From Laburnicola sp. R22_1 (lineage: Eukaryota; Ascomycota; Dothideomycetes; Pleosporales; Didymosphaeriaceae), in contig JACONQ010000009.1 of assembly GCA_014281115.1 (NCBI GenBank), positions 1,178,001 to 1,242,000 on the forward strand: a stretch of 64,000 nucleotides of DNA, given 5' to 3'. The stretch's first letter is position 1, and each line of letters begins with the position of its first letter. Of the stretch, positions 46,505 to 58,400 are shown in pieces. The notes below the pieces were generated by a model, which did not search any database, was not told the DNA's origin, and saw only the letters and a list, made by a program, of their open reading frames with translations. Made by a program: the position numbers and the translations under genes.

Positions 46505-48377
46505 ACGTACTCCACAACCGAGCGACTCACCCAACCGAGCGACTCACTTTTGCCAAGACCCCACCAAAACATGTACTATTCACGACAGTATAGAGTTAAT
46601 ACGAACTATTATTAATAGTCTAAATAGGCCAATCTATTTAGAATCTACTTCTGCAGGTTATTTATACGTTGTTCTATTGTGCCCAGGCTTGCCGCAGCGT
46701 CCATAGCGCCGTTAAGTTAGCTCGCCTCTATTAACGCGCGCCCTCTTCTTTGCTTTCTTGCCATCACTGCGCGCTGCAAAGTCCTTTAGAGTAGCCAGCC
46801 GCTGGCCCTCTTTAGCTGTAAGAGCTCCTTCTTACTGCAATCGCTTTCTTTTGTGCGATTTACGTCGCGTGGCGGCCTTATTAGTAGCTTGAAGTTTGGC
46901 GTTGCGTTTGGTTATTAACACTAAAGAATGCCCTATTAGCTTGGCGCCTTTGATGAGCTTTTCTACCGCCTTAACTATATAAGTTGGGGAACTATCCATA
47001 TGCCTTTGAATCCTCTGCTTAACTAGCATTGATTGTGACCTAAGTTCTGTACTATTTCGCGGAGTTTGCGACTCCTATGTACTATCGCGAATAGTACATT
47101 CTGGAGGCGTACGCAGGCGGACGTTAAGCTGCGATAGTACAGCCTCTGGGTTGTGGGGCACTAGGCCAGCACCTCGAAAGCCTCCTTTAATATTACTTTT
47201 AGTAATTGAAGCCTTAAAAGCAGCAATAAAGTAAGGTAGGAACTTGATTTTAGTAATGTGCGTGATGTGGTTGCGCATTAGATTCTTAGCTTGGCGCCCA
47301 TACGCCTTCTTTAACGGCGCAAAACAACCCACGTTAAGTGGCTGCAAGAGGTGCGACGAATGTGGAGGCATATAGAGAGTAATAATATTACTCTTTTTGT
47401 AGTAATCCTGGAATTCGAGCGAGTTGTGACTTTTGTGGCTATTAATAATAAGCAAATGTGCTCCACTAATAGTACGCCTCTTTGTATACTTATTAAAGTG
47501 CTTTAGCTATTGTAGACTAAGCTTATTTGTTGTCTAGCCGTTCTTAGAGACTGCAATAACCTAATTATAAGGTAGATCCTTCTCCTTATACTAGGCGGAG
47601 AGGTGGTGCTTGCCCCCGAAGATAATAAAGGGTGGGATTCACCACCCCATTGCGTTAATGCCTTAGATGACTGTTGTCCACTCCCTATTGCCCTGCTGCA
47701 CCTGCTTTGGCCGTCCTTAACGCTCAGAGTCTATAACTACCGCTCTAGTCGATATTATGCCCATTATAAAGCTAGACTTGTCGAAATTGTAGGTGTCCTT
47801 ATCTAGGATATTATACTTAGCCTTTATATTCTCCATAAGCCGGAACCAGCCTTGTATTACCTTAGGATCCTCCTAGAGGGCTCTCTTATAGTCGTACTTT
47901 TGATTAAACTTGACTTTAAGCTCTGGCTGGCGCTTAACAAAGTTTGGAGCCTAGTTATGGCCCACAGGGTCGCGATGCCGCTTAGCTAGCAAAGAATTGG
48001 CCATATCCTCTATAGCAGCAAGCTATAGTGGGAATCCTTGCAAGTCTAGGTCGAGTATATACTGTATAATCGCCTTCTCCTCTTTTATAGTGAGCTTTAT
48101 TGTGTTGGGTGGGCAGTTGTGTTAGAAGGCGATTCTAGCGCGTTGTTGGCTAAGGGTCTTTTAAGGGATGTTATAGATAGCGGCAGCGCGTCTTTGCGAA
48201 AGTGACGCGTTTTGTTTGATAGCCTAGATCGCAAGCTGTATATGAGCTTCGTTTAACGCTAGTAGTTTATTGTGTTGTTGAGGCATCGCGTTGTACTATT
48301 GATGGTAGCACGTTTTGGTGGGGTCTTGGCAAAAGTGAGTCGCTTGGTTGGGTGAGTCGCTCGGTTGTGGAGTACGT
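46505..48377 (-). mobile_element. pogo/Fot1-type transposon, copy I
   Basis: Inverted repeats of about 66 bp (46505-46570; 48312-48377), TA at 46503-46504 and 48378-48379, 1,873 bp. Within each end, AACCGAGCGACTCAC is repeated with a 17-bp period (46516 and 46533). The inner parts and protein match copies A and B, while these subterminal repeats differ in sequence but keep the same period. Confidence 0.94.
46634..48286 (-). pseudogene. pogo-type transposase relic, copy I (best preserved)
   Basis: ATG opposite 48286 to TAG opposite 46634-46636: 1,653 bp, 550 residues, no frameshift. Helix-turn-helix region in the first 120 residues; DDE_1 domain with the first Asp kept at about residue 169 (N-F-D-K), second at about 282 reading Asn (I-N-S-H-K-S-H), third at about 318 reading Asn (L-Q-P-L-N-V-G-C-F). 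The block of 126 open codons (47075-47455) covers the last two. A C-terminal C-G-K-P-G-H-N zinc-knuckle-like motif is at about residues 525-535. Around a dozen or more stops at Gln/Trp codons and the lost Asp residues abolish activity. It would have cut and pasted elements with the ACGTAC termini. Confidence 0.9.
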
Positions 48378-48418
48378 TACTACTCCTATAGTTGCAACTC
48401 TATAGTCTACTATAGCTC

Positions 48419-48710
48419 TGTTAGATATACGGGTATTCTTGATAAGTTGAGATGGAAAAGTGGTGGGTTGATTAATTGATTGTGTGTGTTCTGTTGGAGA
48501 AGCTCGGCTACCGCGAGAAGTAACTATCTAGTACTAAGCCGCACTAGTACTATTTAGACTAGTACAGGGGCAGTGTAAAACAGTAGTGCGCCAGCCTCCT
48601 TAGTGTATTTCATAGTGAAATCACTATAATTTACACTAATTACCACTGTAAGGGGCCATATGATTGTACACACCTACCCACTAGATTTCATAGTAACTGT
48701 CTATCTAACA
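48419..48710 (-). repeat. 3' LTR, copy E
   Basis: 292 bp, TGTTAGATAT...CTAACA. Matches the solo LTR at 14774-15065 and the LTR at 63426-63717. Confidence 0.93.
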
Positions 48711-48770
48711 CACCCCCTTAGCTTAGAACCATCTCAAGCTGGACCTAATTCTTCGCAGCCGTACTATAAC

Positions 48771-51700
48771 TCATAGTCTAAAAGCTTCCATCCTGTCTTC
48801 CAATTCGTTAAGGTCGACCTCTTAGTCGGTGATCCTACCCCTGACGTCTTCAAGTCCGAGTTGATTTACGAACTTAGTCTATTTGCTAGCTGGCAGAGCC
48901 TTTGTAAGGCCATCTGCTGCTATTTCTTCTAATTGTTAGTACTGGATTTTAATAGCTCCACGTACTACTTCTTATCAAAGCTAATAATTATGTATGTTAA
49001 CGTGCCTAAGCTTTGTTTGTAACTTGGTAATTTATTTAGTAACAAGTCGGATAGTTTGTTAATTGTCGCAATTAATAGTAATTGTTAAGGATAAGAGTTT
49101 AATCTTAAGTTTAGCGATTAACTAAGCTGTAAAGAGTGCCTCCTTTACAACCTATAAGAGTGCCAGCAACTTAGCTTTAGTTATTAAAGTGGTGATAGTG
49201 TCTTATTTATTTGCCTTCTAGGCGATAAGTCTACTAAATAGCTTAATAATATATTCTTGCAAGCTCTTTCTGTTAAGGGTATTATCTGCAAATGACGTAT
49301 TGCTAGCAACCTTATAGGTGTCTGCATCTCTAAAGCGTAGCCCTAGTAATTGGGTGGAGGATAAGTATAGCAGTACACGGTCGGCGGCTTTGTGATAGTC
49401 GTCGCTAGGATTTAATAGGAAGCGCGATAATTAGGAGCTTGCGAAAGCGATATTAGGGCGCGTAGTTACTGCAGTGTACAGAATTAATCCTATCTTTCGC
49501 TAGTATTAGTTAATCTCTGCCTTTGTGGCGAGTCCTTCTTAAGGTAGCAGTTTAACTGCTAATATTAGGGTTTCGTGTTTAAGGTTGCGTTAGTTAATAA
49601 GGCGACTAATCTTGTCTACATAGGATGCCTGTGATAGCCAGAGTTGCCTACTTGCACGGTCTCTAACGATTTTAATTTCTAGAAACTACTAAAGATTGTT
49701 ACCTCTAGTAAGGGTGAACTTTGTACTTATCTTTTTTATTACTGCGTTAGTAGCGTGTTTCTAATCCCTTAAGTAGGCGATAATAAGGTTGTCTACATAG
49801 AAGAATATAATAATGCCGTTTTTAATTATATAGCAAGGCTTATAAGGGATTACAGCAAAACTAAGATTCTTAAGAGCACTGGTAAATTCTCTTTGCCATA
49901 GTAGTGGTGAGATTCGAAGACTATATAGTGCCTTATGCAACTATAGGATAGTGCCGGGTCGGGTATAACCTTGGGGCATTCTTATATAGAGTTCTCTGTC
50001 CAGTTTCGCATGGACGAAAGCGTTGGTGATGTTGTACTGGCTAAGCTCTAGGTTATACTAAGCTGCCATAGCTATAAGTAGGCGAAATAATTGTCCTGCG
50101 AGGGTTGCGGCGTAGGTGTCTTAAGTAGTAAGGTGGCGTTATTAATCTCTACGTACTACTAACCTAGCCTTGCACTTCTAAAATTAATAATGTTTATTGA
50201 GTTTGTATGTATATACCCACATGCAGTTAAGGATTTAGTGGCCGCGTGATCGCACTAGGGAAATAGGCACCTTACTCTAAGACCTTATCTCCTTGTGGCT
50301 TTGTAGGTGTACTCGCTTAGCATTCTTCTATATATTAAATAGCGGGTAGTCTTCTAACCGTGTTCCGTAAGATAGAGGCTCTAGTAATTTACTTTAGTAG
50401 GGTTTCTTTCCTACTATAAGTATGCGATTAAATTGCGCTTTGTTAAGTGGCTTCTCCTTATATTTGCCTCTGCTACCTACCTGTGTTCTGGCTAGGAAAG
50501 CGGCTGCCTATGGCACAGCGCGTTGATTTGGCTGTAGTAATCTAAAGGGAAATTGTTTATGTTGATTGTGTTTGAGGCTCGCTATTAATTAGGCAAGTAG
50601 TGCGATAGGCGGAGGTGTCGCTAGTGGTGCTGGGTAGGTGTAATTAATCTTCCTCCCTTAATAGTACCCTAGAGCATTATCGTCATCCTTACGGGAGTTA
50701 GTGATCGACTTATTCTTATATAAAGACTCGGTGTTTTTGTGTTCTAGTAGTAAGGGCGGTAGCTCTACTAATCGGGTCTATGCAGCAATCTCTTTATAAG
50801 TGCTATGCATAAGGTTGTCTAATAGGTCTTCTTCTTTACCTAAGAATACTAATTTTTCGTTAAAGATAACATCTTAGGTACTAATAACTTTCCTAAGTGG
50901 AGGTATCTATATCCTCTAGATGTTTGTTAATTAGTAGCCTACTAGGTATCCAATCTATGCTTTTAGATCTAACCTTTAGAGCTTGCTCTTGCTGCGTTTT
51001 ATATTGTTAGTTATGGCGAAGGCTTTATAGCCATAGGCCCTAAGGTAAGCCTAGTTTAGTTTCTTTAGTTAAGTAACAATGCCGTTTTAGAAAGCAACTA
51101 TCGTAAAGAATACTTTGTGTAGTAATCGCTATTAATTAGCGTAGTTCGGAGTTTAATTGTATAGGTATATAGCCGCTTATGTGATTTCTGGCCATAGTGT
51201 TTAGGGAAGGTTGGCGTCAAGTCGCATTGCACGACTCTTCTCCTTAATTACACTCCCTAAGCGTTTGGCTCCTCTATTTTAAGCTTGGGTATTAGGTGCT
51301 AAAGGCTTAATAATAATACCTTCACTAACACACTATCTGTGAACGTCTTGCTTAACTAAGAAGATCTTATTGTCTAATTCGATAACTTTAACTATTATCT
51401 TAAACTGTACTTTTATAAATAGTATAAATTCCTTTAACAGTTTAATAATTGTTCGTGCTAGTTAGTTGTCTTTAAAGTAGAAATCCCAAGCCATGCCTAA
51501 GAATCGATTAGTAATAAGCATTTGGCTTTTCTCGCTAGTAGAGCTCTTATCTTCAAAGTTGTAAAAGTCTATAGCGACTCTCTTACTAGGACTGTCATTA
51601 ATTTGTTTAGCCTATTATCTAATTTGTTGCTTTAGCTTTAATCTGCCGCAAGCATCGTATTAGACTGTAGTTAGTCCTTTAAGGCGCACCCCCTTATAGT

Positions 51701-53561
51701 GATTTACTGTGTGTTCTAGCGCCTAAGAACCTGGGTGGCCTAGTCGTTTGTGCCATGTGTTGGCGTCCGCCTTCTGCGCTCGTCGTGCGGTGCGCGTAGT
51801 GATTTTGTGTGTGGCATACGTACTATTAGGTATAGTACGATTTAGTGTTGGTGTTGCTCTAAACTCCAGTACCTATTAATTGTGTATTTCTTAAAGTTTG
51901 GCGAGGATTGTATTGTCCCTTTGCTTAATTATTATTAGATCTGCTAGCGTGTCCCACTAGAGGCCTTGCCTGCGGAGTAATTAGAAAGACACTAGGTTGT
52001 ATAGCAGATTAGGGTAGTAGACAATATTGTCTAGCCTTATTACCCTATTTCCTTGTACACTCTTAACGTGTAGATAGACACTCCTATATCCCCTAATTCA
52101 TACTTGTGTTAAGCCCGCCTATATAAAGTCTCCTGGCGACAGTGGTTGCAGCGTGATAAAACAATCGATATTATTAAAAATGTGGCAAGTTGTGCTAGAA
52201 TTAAGGATTGCGGAGTAACGTAGTAGGTATATGTTTAGGTCTAAGTGGTAGGAGGCGGTATTAAAGCTCGCTAAGAGGACAGTAATTTGTCTGCTATCTA
52301 GTTATTTATTGTTAGCAACTTTAGTGATTTAAGTTAGAGTAGGGGTGCTTAATTGTTTAATTCTTAGTGTCTGTAATCTTAGACGCTTTACAGATCTCAT
52401 GCTTTCTATAAGCGCTGGGTTATTCTCCATCCTAAATTTTATTAGGGCAACCATTGCTAGCTTCGGTTAAAACCATTTAGGTTGTTTCTTAGGGAAAGCG
52501 TAAAAGCAGTCTTTTAGATTATGGCGTTGTTCACAAGCAGGGCACTTGAGGTTTGATTCTTCTTGGCCACTAACTGCTGTTGGCTCATTGTCTGTAATCG
52601 CGAACTACTTAGATTTAGTTTTAGAGCCAGCTTTCTTAGCGCGTAATCTGCCTCGCTTAAGTGATGCTGCTTTATCTACAGGATAGGCGTTCCTATCTAT
52701 AGTCTGGGTGGTTACACCACTATTAGCGAGAGATAGTCTTATAACAGCAAAAGCGCCCTTTTGTTTACTCTTAATTAGGTGCTGCATTACTATATGTTCT
52801 TAGAAGAGTTTTACTATTTCTTTTCTTCTAACAGCATAATTCTTGCTCCTATTCTAATAGAAGGTTGTAACCTAAATAGGTGCGACGTTGGACACTGCCT
52901 TTATAAAATCCTTCTTAACTAAGTTAGGCTTCTAGAGCTCTAGAACTCTATTAAACTTAGCTTCTGTAGCTGCATAATCGTACTTAGCAAGCCAGGTTGC
53001 CCATAATCCAGCAGTCCTTATCGGCTTAAGGGCATCTTAATACCTGGCCCTTGCTTATTATTCTTTGTTATCTTGGTTAACCCTAACCGTAATTGTGAGG
53101 TTCTTAATCTATTGTCTAATTAATTAACCTGGTATACAGCAATTGGTCTGCAAGTGTACTGAGGTCGTTAATTATATAAGGGTAACTAGTTTGTCTTGGT
53201 TCGCCTTCTTATCGCGGTATGCGCGGTCGAGTATCTTAAAGGTTTCGAGTTAATTCTTATAGTAGTTTATATCCTCATTGTAACCCTTTAGACTAATTTG
53301 CGATAGCTACGACAGTAGCGTTAGATATTTGTTAGGGTTAGTCGGGTGTGCGTTAGTAAACACGCTATTTAGTTGATAGAAACCAACGTCTAGTACCGTT
53401 GGCATAATTGGTTTGATCGTAGGTTCGATAGGTAGGGCTGGGTTAATAAGATCCCAGACCTCTAGTGATTGGGCTTGGGCTTTAATTTGCCTTAGCCATG
53501 GTGTGTAGTTCGAATAGTCGGTTAGGATCACTATAGAAACCCTAAGTATTGATAGAGACAT
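48771..53561 (-). pseudogene. gag-pol relic, copy E
   Basis: ATG opposite 53561 to TGA opposite 48771-48773 is 4,791 bp, 1,597 codons. The gag start (about 85 open codons, 53307-53561) differs from the other families. CCHC knuckle C-P-A-C-E-Q-R-H near 52530-52560; integrase with Lys at the Glu position (near 51274); RT box Y-V-D-N near 49790-49800; RNase H 48860-49300. The short frame 52605-52787 is a gag fragment between stops. Less RIP damage than in copies D and F. Confidence 0.91.
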
Positions 53562-53597
53562 AATAATCAGTTTAATCAAGGCAGTGAGACTCTTAAT

Positions 53598-53887
53598 TAT
53601 TAGATATACAGGTATTCTTAATAAGTTAAGATGGAAAAGTGGTGGGTTAATTGATTGATTGTGTGTGTTCTGTCAGAGAAGCTCGGCTACCGCGAGAAGT
53701 AACTATCTAGTACTAAGCCGCACTAGTACTATTTAGACTAGTACAGGGGCAGTGTAAAACAGTAGTGCGCCAGCCTCCTTAGTGTATTTCACAGTGAAAT
53801 CACTGTGATTTACACTAATTACCACTGTAAGGGGCCATATGATCGTACACACCTACCCACTGGATTTTAGTAACTGTCTATCTGATA
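53598..53887 (-). repeat. 5' LTR, copy E
   Basis: 290 bp; first TG changed to TA and final CTAACA to CTGATA. The primer-binding site is at 53584-53597 on the minus strand. Confidence 0.92.
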
Positions 53888-54143
53888 AGCTCTCTAATAG
53901 TCTACTAGTTAAAAGATAATATATAACTTAGTTATACTAAATAGTAGACTATTTATTAACTGCTATTATTAATACTATTATGCAGAATATTAATAATAAA
54001 ATTATTATTATTTTATATATATATTTTATTACTACTACTATATACTAGGCATTAGGTTATAGTGCCTTCTATTTTACTCCTCTCTATGTATAGTGCGGAC
54101 TCGACCTTGGTTAGAATCTCCACATAACAAAGATCTTTAATAA

Positions 54144-54566
54144 GATAGGCCTAAAAAAGCTTAAGGCTAATAGCTTTAAAAGTAAGACTAATAAGAAAGA
54201 ATAGAAGGACTTCTACAATAGCATAGGTAATATAGGTCTAATTACTAAAAAGCTAGTAATAGTTGCTAATAAGGAATAGTTATAAGTTTATTATACTTCT
54301 TTATTATATGCCTTTGCTAATAATTATTAGTTACTATAAGTCTAGTCTTTCTACTAACCTTATTAACTATAGTAAGGATAGTATACTTAATAGTAATAAG
54401 GCGTATATTAAGGGGAATAATAAGAAAGAGTGTAAAAAGAAAATTAAGGATAATAGAAAGGAGCTTAAAGCTTATTTCTAGGGGCTACTAAATAGGTAAC
54501 TCTAATATTATAGATAAGAATATAGACTTTAAGGGTTTCTTAGACTTTAGGGACTTAGGTACTAAG
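54144..54566 (+). other. AT-rich DNA with weak coding pattern
   Basis: Contains a 72-codon open frame (54263-54481) that ends in a Lys-rich stretch (K-K-E-C-K-K-K-I-K). It is in a different frame from the following minisatellite and has no recognisable domain; I would not call it a gene. Confidence 0.3.
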
Positions 54567-54710
54567 GGAAGTTTAGGTAATAAGAGAGGTTTAGATAATA
54601 AGAGGGGTTTAGATAATAAGAGGGGTTTAGATAATAAGGAGGGTTTAGATAATAAGAGGGGTTTAGATAATAAGGGGGGTTTAGATAATAAGGGGGGTTT
54701 ATATAATAAT
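54567..54710 (+). repeat. 18-bp minisatellite, eight units
   Basis: Eight tandem copies of GGTTTAGATAATAAGAGG-like units, 144 bp exactly, followed by TAG at 54711. Read in frame it is a hexapeptide repeat G-L-D-N-K-R/G/E, preceded without a stop by D-F-K-G-F-L-D-F-R-D-L. This may be the end of a decayed gene or simply a minisatellite. Confidence 0.8.
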
Positions 54711-54713
54711 TAG

Positions 54714-55232
54714 TGTATAGGATAAGATAAGCTAGAATTATAGTTTTGCTATAGTTAATTATTATAGCTAATAATTATATACTAGTTACTAAGAATACTA
54801 CATATAGTAATATAGTAATAAGCTAATTACTACCTAAAACTAACTCTGCAATAAAGGGCTATATACTAGTTTAGATCTAAAACTAACTTATTATTAGTAT
54901 ACTATACGCTATGCACTATTTCTAGCTAACCTTAATATTAGTTAAATACTACTATAGTTAATATTATAGAGTTTAGTTTATTCTATTCTTTTTTAAACTA
55001 CTATTCTTTTAAATAACTATTTAACTAGTTATTATATCTTTTTATTATACTAATATCCTTAAGTGCTATATTAAGTGCTACACCTGTCCTAGGAATTAAT
55101 ATATAGCCTTATATTAATAAACTAGTTGCTTTACTACTAGATATTCTTTTTAATATAGAATTTTAGCCCTATAGGCTAATAGGTTAGAAAGTAAAACAAT
55201 TTGTCTTATCTAATATTCCCCTTTAGACTTTT
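54714..55232. other. AT-rich spacer
   Basis: No feature seen. Ends with CTTTT (55228-55232), the target duplication of the next element. Confidence 0.6.
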
Positions 55233-55401
55233 TGTAAGCAGTCTAGAGCTATGTTACATAACAATATTAGTCTTATAAGTTAGCTCGCCTACTATATACG
55301 AGCCTCTAATTACTCCATATACAATACACAGGCATATACACATCTAAACACAGATACTTCTATAATATACACTTTCTACACATACTACCCAACTGCTTAT
55401 A
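55233..55401 (+). repeat. 5' LTR, copy J
   Basis: 169 bp from TGTAAGCAG; the closing CA has become TA. Confidence 0.93.
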
Positions 55402-55416
55402 GTTATAAGCCCAGCC
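55402..55416 (+). promoter_or_regulatory. Primer-binding site, tRNA-Ile(UAU) anticodon arm
   Basis: GTTATAAGCCCAGCC begins directly after the LTR. Its complement holds GCTTATAAC, the anticodon loop of a tRNA-Ile with anticodon UAU as I recall it, again ending at residue 39. Thus a different half-tRNA from the Lys type used by the other Copia families here. Confidence 0.5.
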
Positions 55417-55487
55417 TAATCCGCACTTATATATATATATTAACTCTTTACCTACCTATCTATTAATCGAGCCTACTCTATCTTGCC

Positions 55488-58400
55488 ATGTTAAAGGCCA
55501 GCTCTTCGATTATTCTTCACGGTCCACACAACTAGGAACTATAAATCTATACTATTAAAAGGCTCGCAGAGGCTAGAGACGTATAGGGATATATTAATCC
55601 AGATCTGTCACCCCTATTAACGCTTAGTAAGCCTTAGCAACCTGCCCAGCTTCAAACTATTAATGAAGACAGATCGCCAGCGACAGAACCTACTACTAAA
55701 GCTCAAGCGCAGTACAATTAGGAAATAAGTCTCTACTATAGGGAGCTTAAGAAATACAGACAAACTAAAGATAAGATGAGCCAAATTAAAGCGCACGTAG
55801 CTAACACTATTACTTAGGACCTAGTCTATTAAATTAAGGACTAAAAGTCCCTCCACAATTAGCTTAAGATGCTATAGGAGCTCTACAGCCCTATAACAGC
55901 TAATTAAGAATATTAGGTCTAGAAAGCCTACAATACTACTAAAGTACTACATACTTATAAAGAGAATCTAGAGAAGTAGTGTAGCACCTTTCTTACTGCC
56001 TATAATAGGGCTAAACAACTTAAGCTACTAGAGACGCATAGCTACCAACCTTACAAGGACCTTATTCGAGCTATTAGGCAGATTAACCCTAGCTACGCTG
56101 CTACTATCGCTATTATAGTATTTAACGCGGAAACTATCTTAACTGCCTTAGATAGCGACTCTATTCAGCCAACACTACCTAAACTACTAGCAGAATACCT
56201 ACGCTACTATCGTACGACCGCAACAAAATTAACTATCCAAGGCGAAGCATTTGCAGCTACATTAAATTAAGAGGAGTCTCTATATAGACAAAATAATAGA
56301 AAGAGACCTTATTAGGACAAGCCATTAAAGCTATTAAAGCCATGTCTATGTGGGGATCTACACTATTAGGGACAGTGTCCGTACATTAACACCTCACAGC
56401 GCAGAGGAGGATTCGTCGAAAACTCTAAAAAAGCTAAGAAGATAGTTAAATACAAAGCCAAGGATACAAAAGGCATACTAAACAAAATTTAGGAAAAGAA
56501 TTAGCGCTATAAGAAGCGTAGGGTTTAAGAGAGCCATAGGTTAGAACCTAATTTAATAGAAATTAACGTAGGTAATACACCTATAGCCAACCTTCCCTAT
56601 AAAGCCTACGCTATCTACTTATTAGTATTTAATAATAGGCTAACGCTACAACACTTCCCGCTCCTCTACTTATAGACGCTGGATTTAGCCACTAATATTC
56701 ACATCTACAACAATCCTACCAAGTTCCAATAAAAGGCTCCTATATCGCTAGACAATATTGTCCTCGCAGAAGGCACAGAGATGGCTATTTAGGCATAGGG
56801 AGAAGTTGAGATACTTCTATCAACGCCTTAAGGATAGAGAAAGACAAAGCTTAAGCGCGTCGCCTTAATACCAAGCTTCTTTACAAGTCTAGTCTCTCTA
56901 GCCTAACTATTATTATTAAACGTCTATTTTAACTTAGGAAGAAACACTCTATATTAGTCCAACTTATTAGGGTTACAAGTTAAAGACATCGCTAGCCTCA
57001 CTAGGCTAGGTGGTTATTGGCTAGTAGTCTATTAAACTAATCCTCTATCTACCCAATCTACTCAGCTTTAAACATTCGCTACCTATTAATATTAGCCACA
57101 GTACTTAGCCCTACCGCCTAAATTAAGATCGCTAAGCAAGGCCCAGCTTTATGTCCTTATAGGACATCTAAGTAATAATACAATCGACTAACTATTAAGT
57201 TACGTGATAGGCATATAGCTAGCTACTAGAACTACTCCTTAAATAGTTAACTGCGAAGAATGCCTACAAAGCAAAGCATATTAGATTATCTCGCGTTAAA
57301 TAGGCTATAAGATAGGGGCAACCTAAGCCTTTAAAACTATCGCTATTAACCTAATTAAGCTTAACACAAGAGCCTACAATAGTGATTAATATATCTTCTA
57401 TAGGTTTAACCTATTCTCGAAGTTCTATTTCGTCTACACAATACCTAGACAAGACAAGCCTACGCTACTATCTATTATTAGATAACTAGATTAAACGATT
57501 AAACAAGAATTTAACACAACTGTCACCTTTCTTATTGCTAACAACAAGCGAGGATATAGCCTAGCAGACAACTCTGCTAGAGACTACTATTAGAGAGAAG
57601 GCATTAAGCTATAGATTAGAGCTCCACACACTAAAGAGCAGAACAGCTTAGCAGAGCGCTTAGGCAGAAGTCTTATTAAGAGAAGTTGTTTAATAAGAAT
57701 CACCTTAAACCTACCTCTAGCACTTGGCTCTAAGATCTACCCCATAGTAGCATACCTGCTCAATCGCACACCTACGCGATTACTAGGCTAGAAAACACTA
57801 TTCGAAATTGCCTACAGCAAGAAACCGTTAATTGCTCACCTACGCGTCTATGGCTGCCAAGCATACGCACTACGCAAGTAGATACTATAAACAGACAAGC
57901 TTAGTCCTTAAGCTTTAGTAGGATACCTAGTTGGCTACAACTTGTTAAACATCTACTAAATCTAGATGCCTAAGGCGAGAAGCTAAGCTTATAGAGGCAA
58001 AGTTATTCGTGTGAGAGACGTTACCTTCTGAGAAGACCTCTTCTATTAACCACACGATGAAGCAGATCCGCTCCTACAAGGCTCTAAGCTAGAGCAATTC
58101 GCCCACGAGTATTAACTACCTTTAATACGCAGCCAAGACAGCTCTATAGAAGATTTATCTAAAGACAAGCTTATATTAAATCTAGACTAGTTTAGCCAGA
58201 CTGCTACTATTATAAAGCAAAGCCAATTAACGCAAAGAGTAACAACAACCTAATACTAGATAAGAAGTTACTATTAGCAGCTTCTAACACCAAGTTAAAC
58301 AGAGACTACTAAGGTTCACAGCAGCTTACGGGGCTCACCTTATAACAACTTACTATACTCACTATTAGCTACACTAACTAGCTTATTATTACTATCTATA

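Larger units (their letters stand above)
48419..53887 (-). mobile_element. Complete Copia retrotransposon (292-bp LTR family), copy E
   Basis: LTRs 48419-48710 (292 bp) and 53598-53887 (290 bp); AGCTC duplicated at 48414-48418 and 53888-53892. Complement of the polypurine tract (CACCCCCTTAGC) follows the left LTR. Primer-binding site is the tRNA-Lys type. Confidence 0.95.
46383..54143 (+). repeat. Old dispersed repeat R, copy 3 (split by a pogo and a Copia)
   Basis: 46383-46504, 48378-48418 and 53888-54143 together are collinear with 42360-42755 of copy 1. The copy 1 sequence gives the empty sites of both the pogo element (46505-48377) and the Copia element (48419-53887). Confidence 0.65.

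Noticed and set aside
47603..47806. 67-codon open frame on the plus strand
   Set aside because: Antisense to the transposase of pogo copy I; the opposite strand carries the recognisable protein.
56350..56390. ACAGTGTCCGTAC inside Copia copy J resembling a pogo tip
   Set aside because: It is the codon sequence of the gag zinc knuckle, present in both family copies, with no TA-flanked partner.
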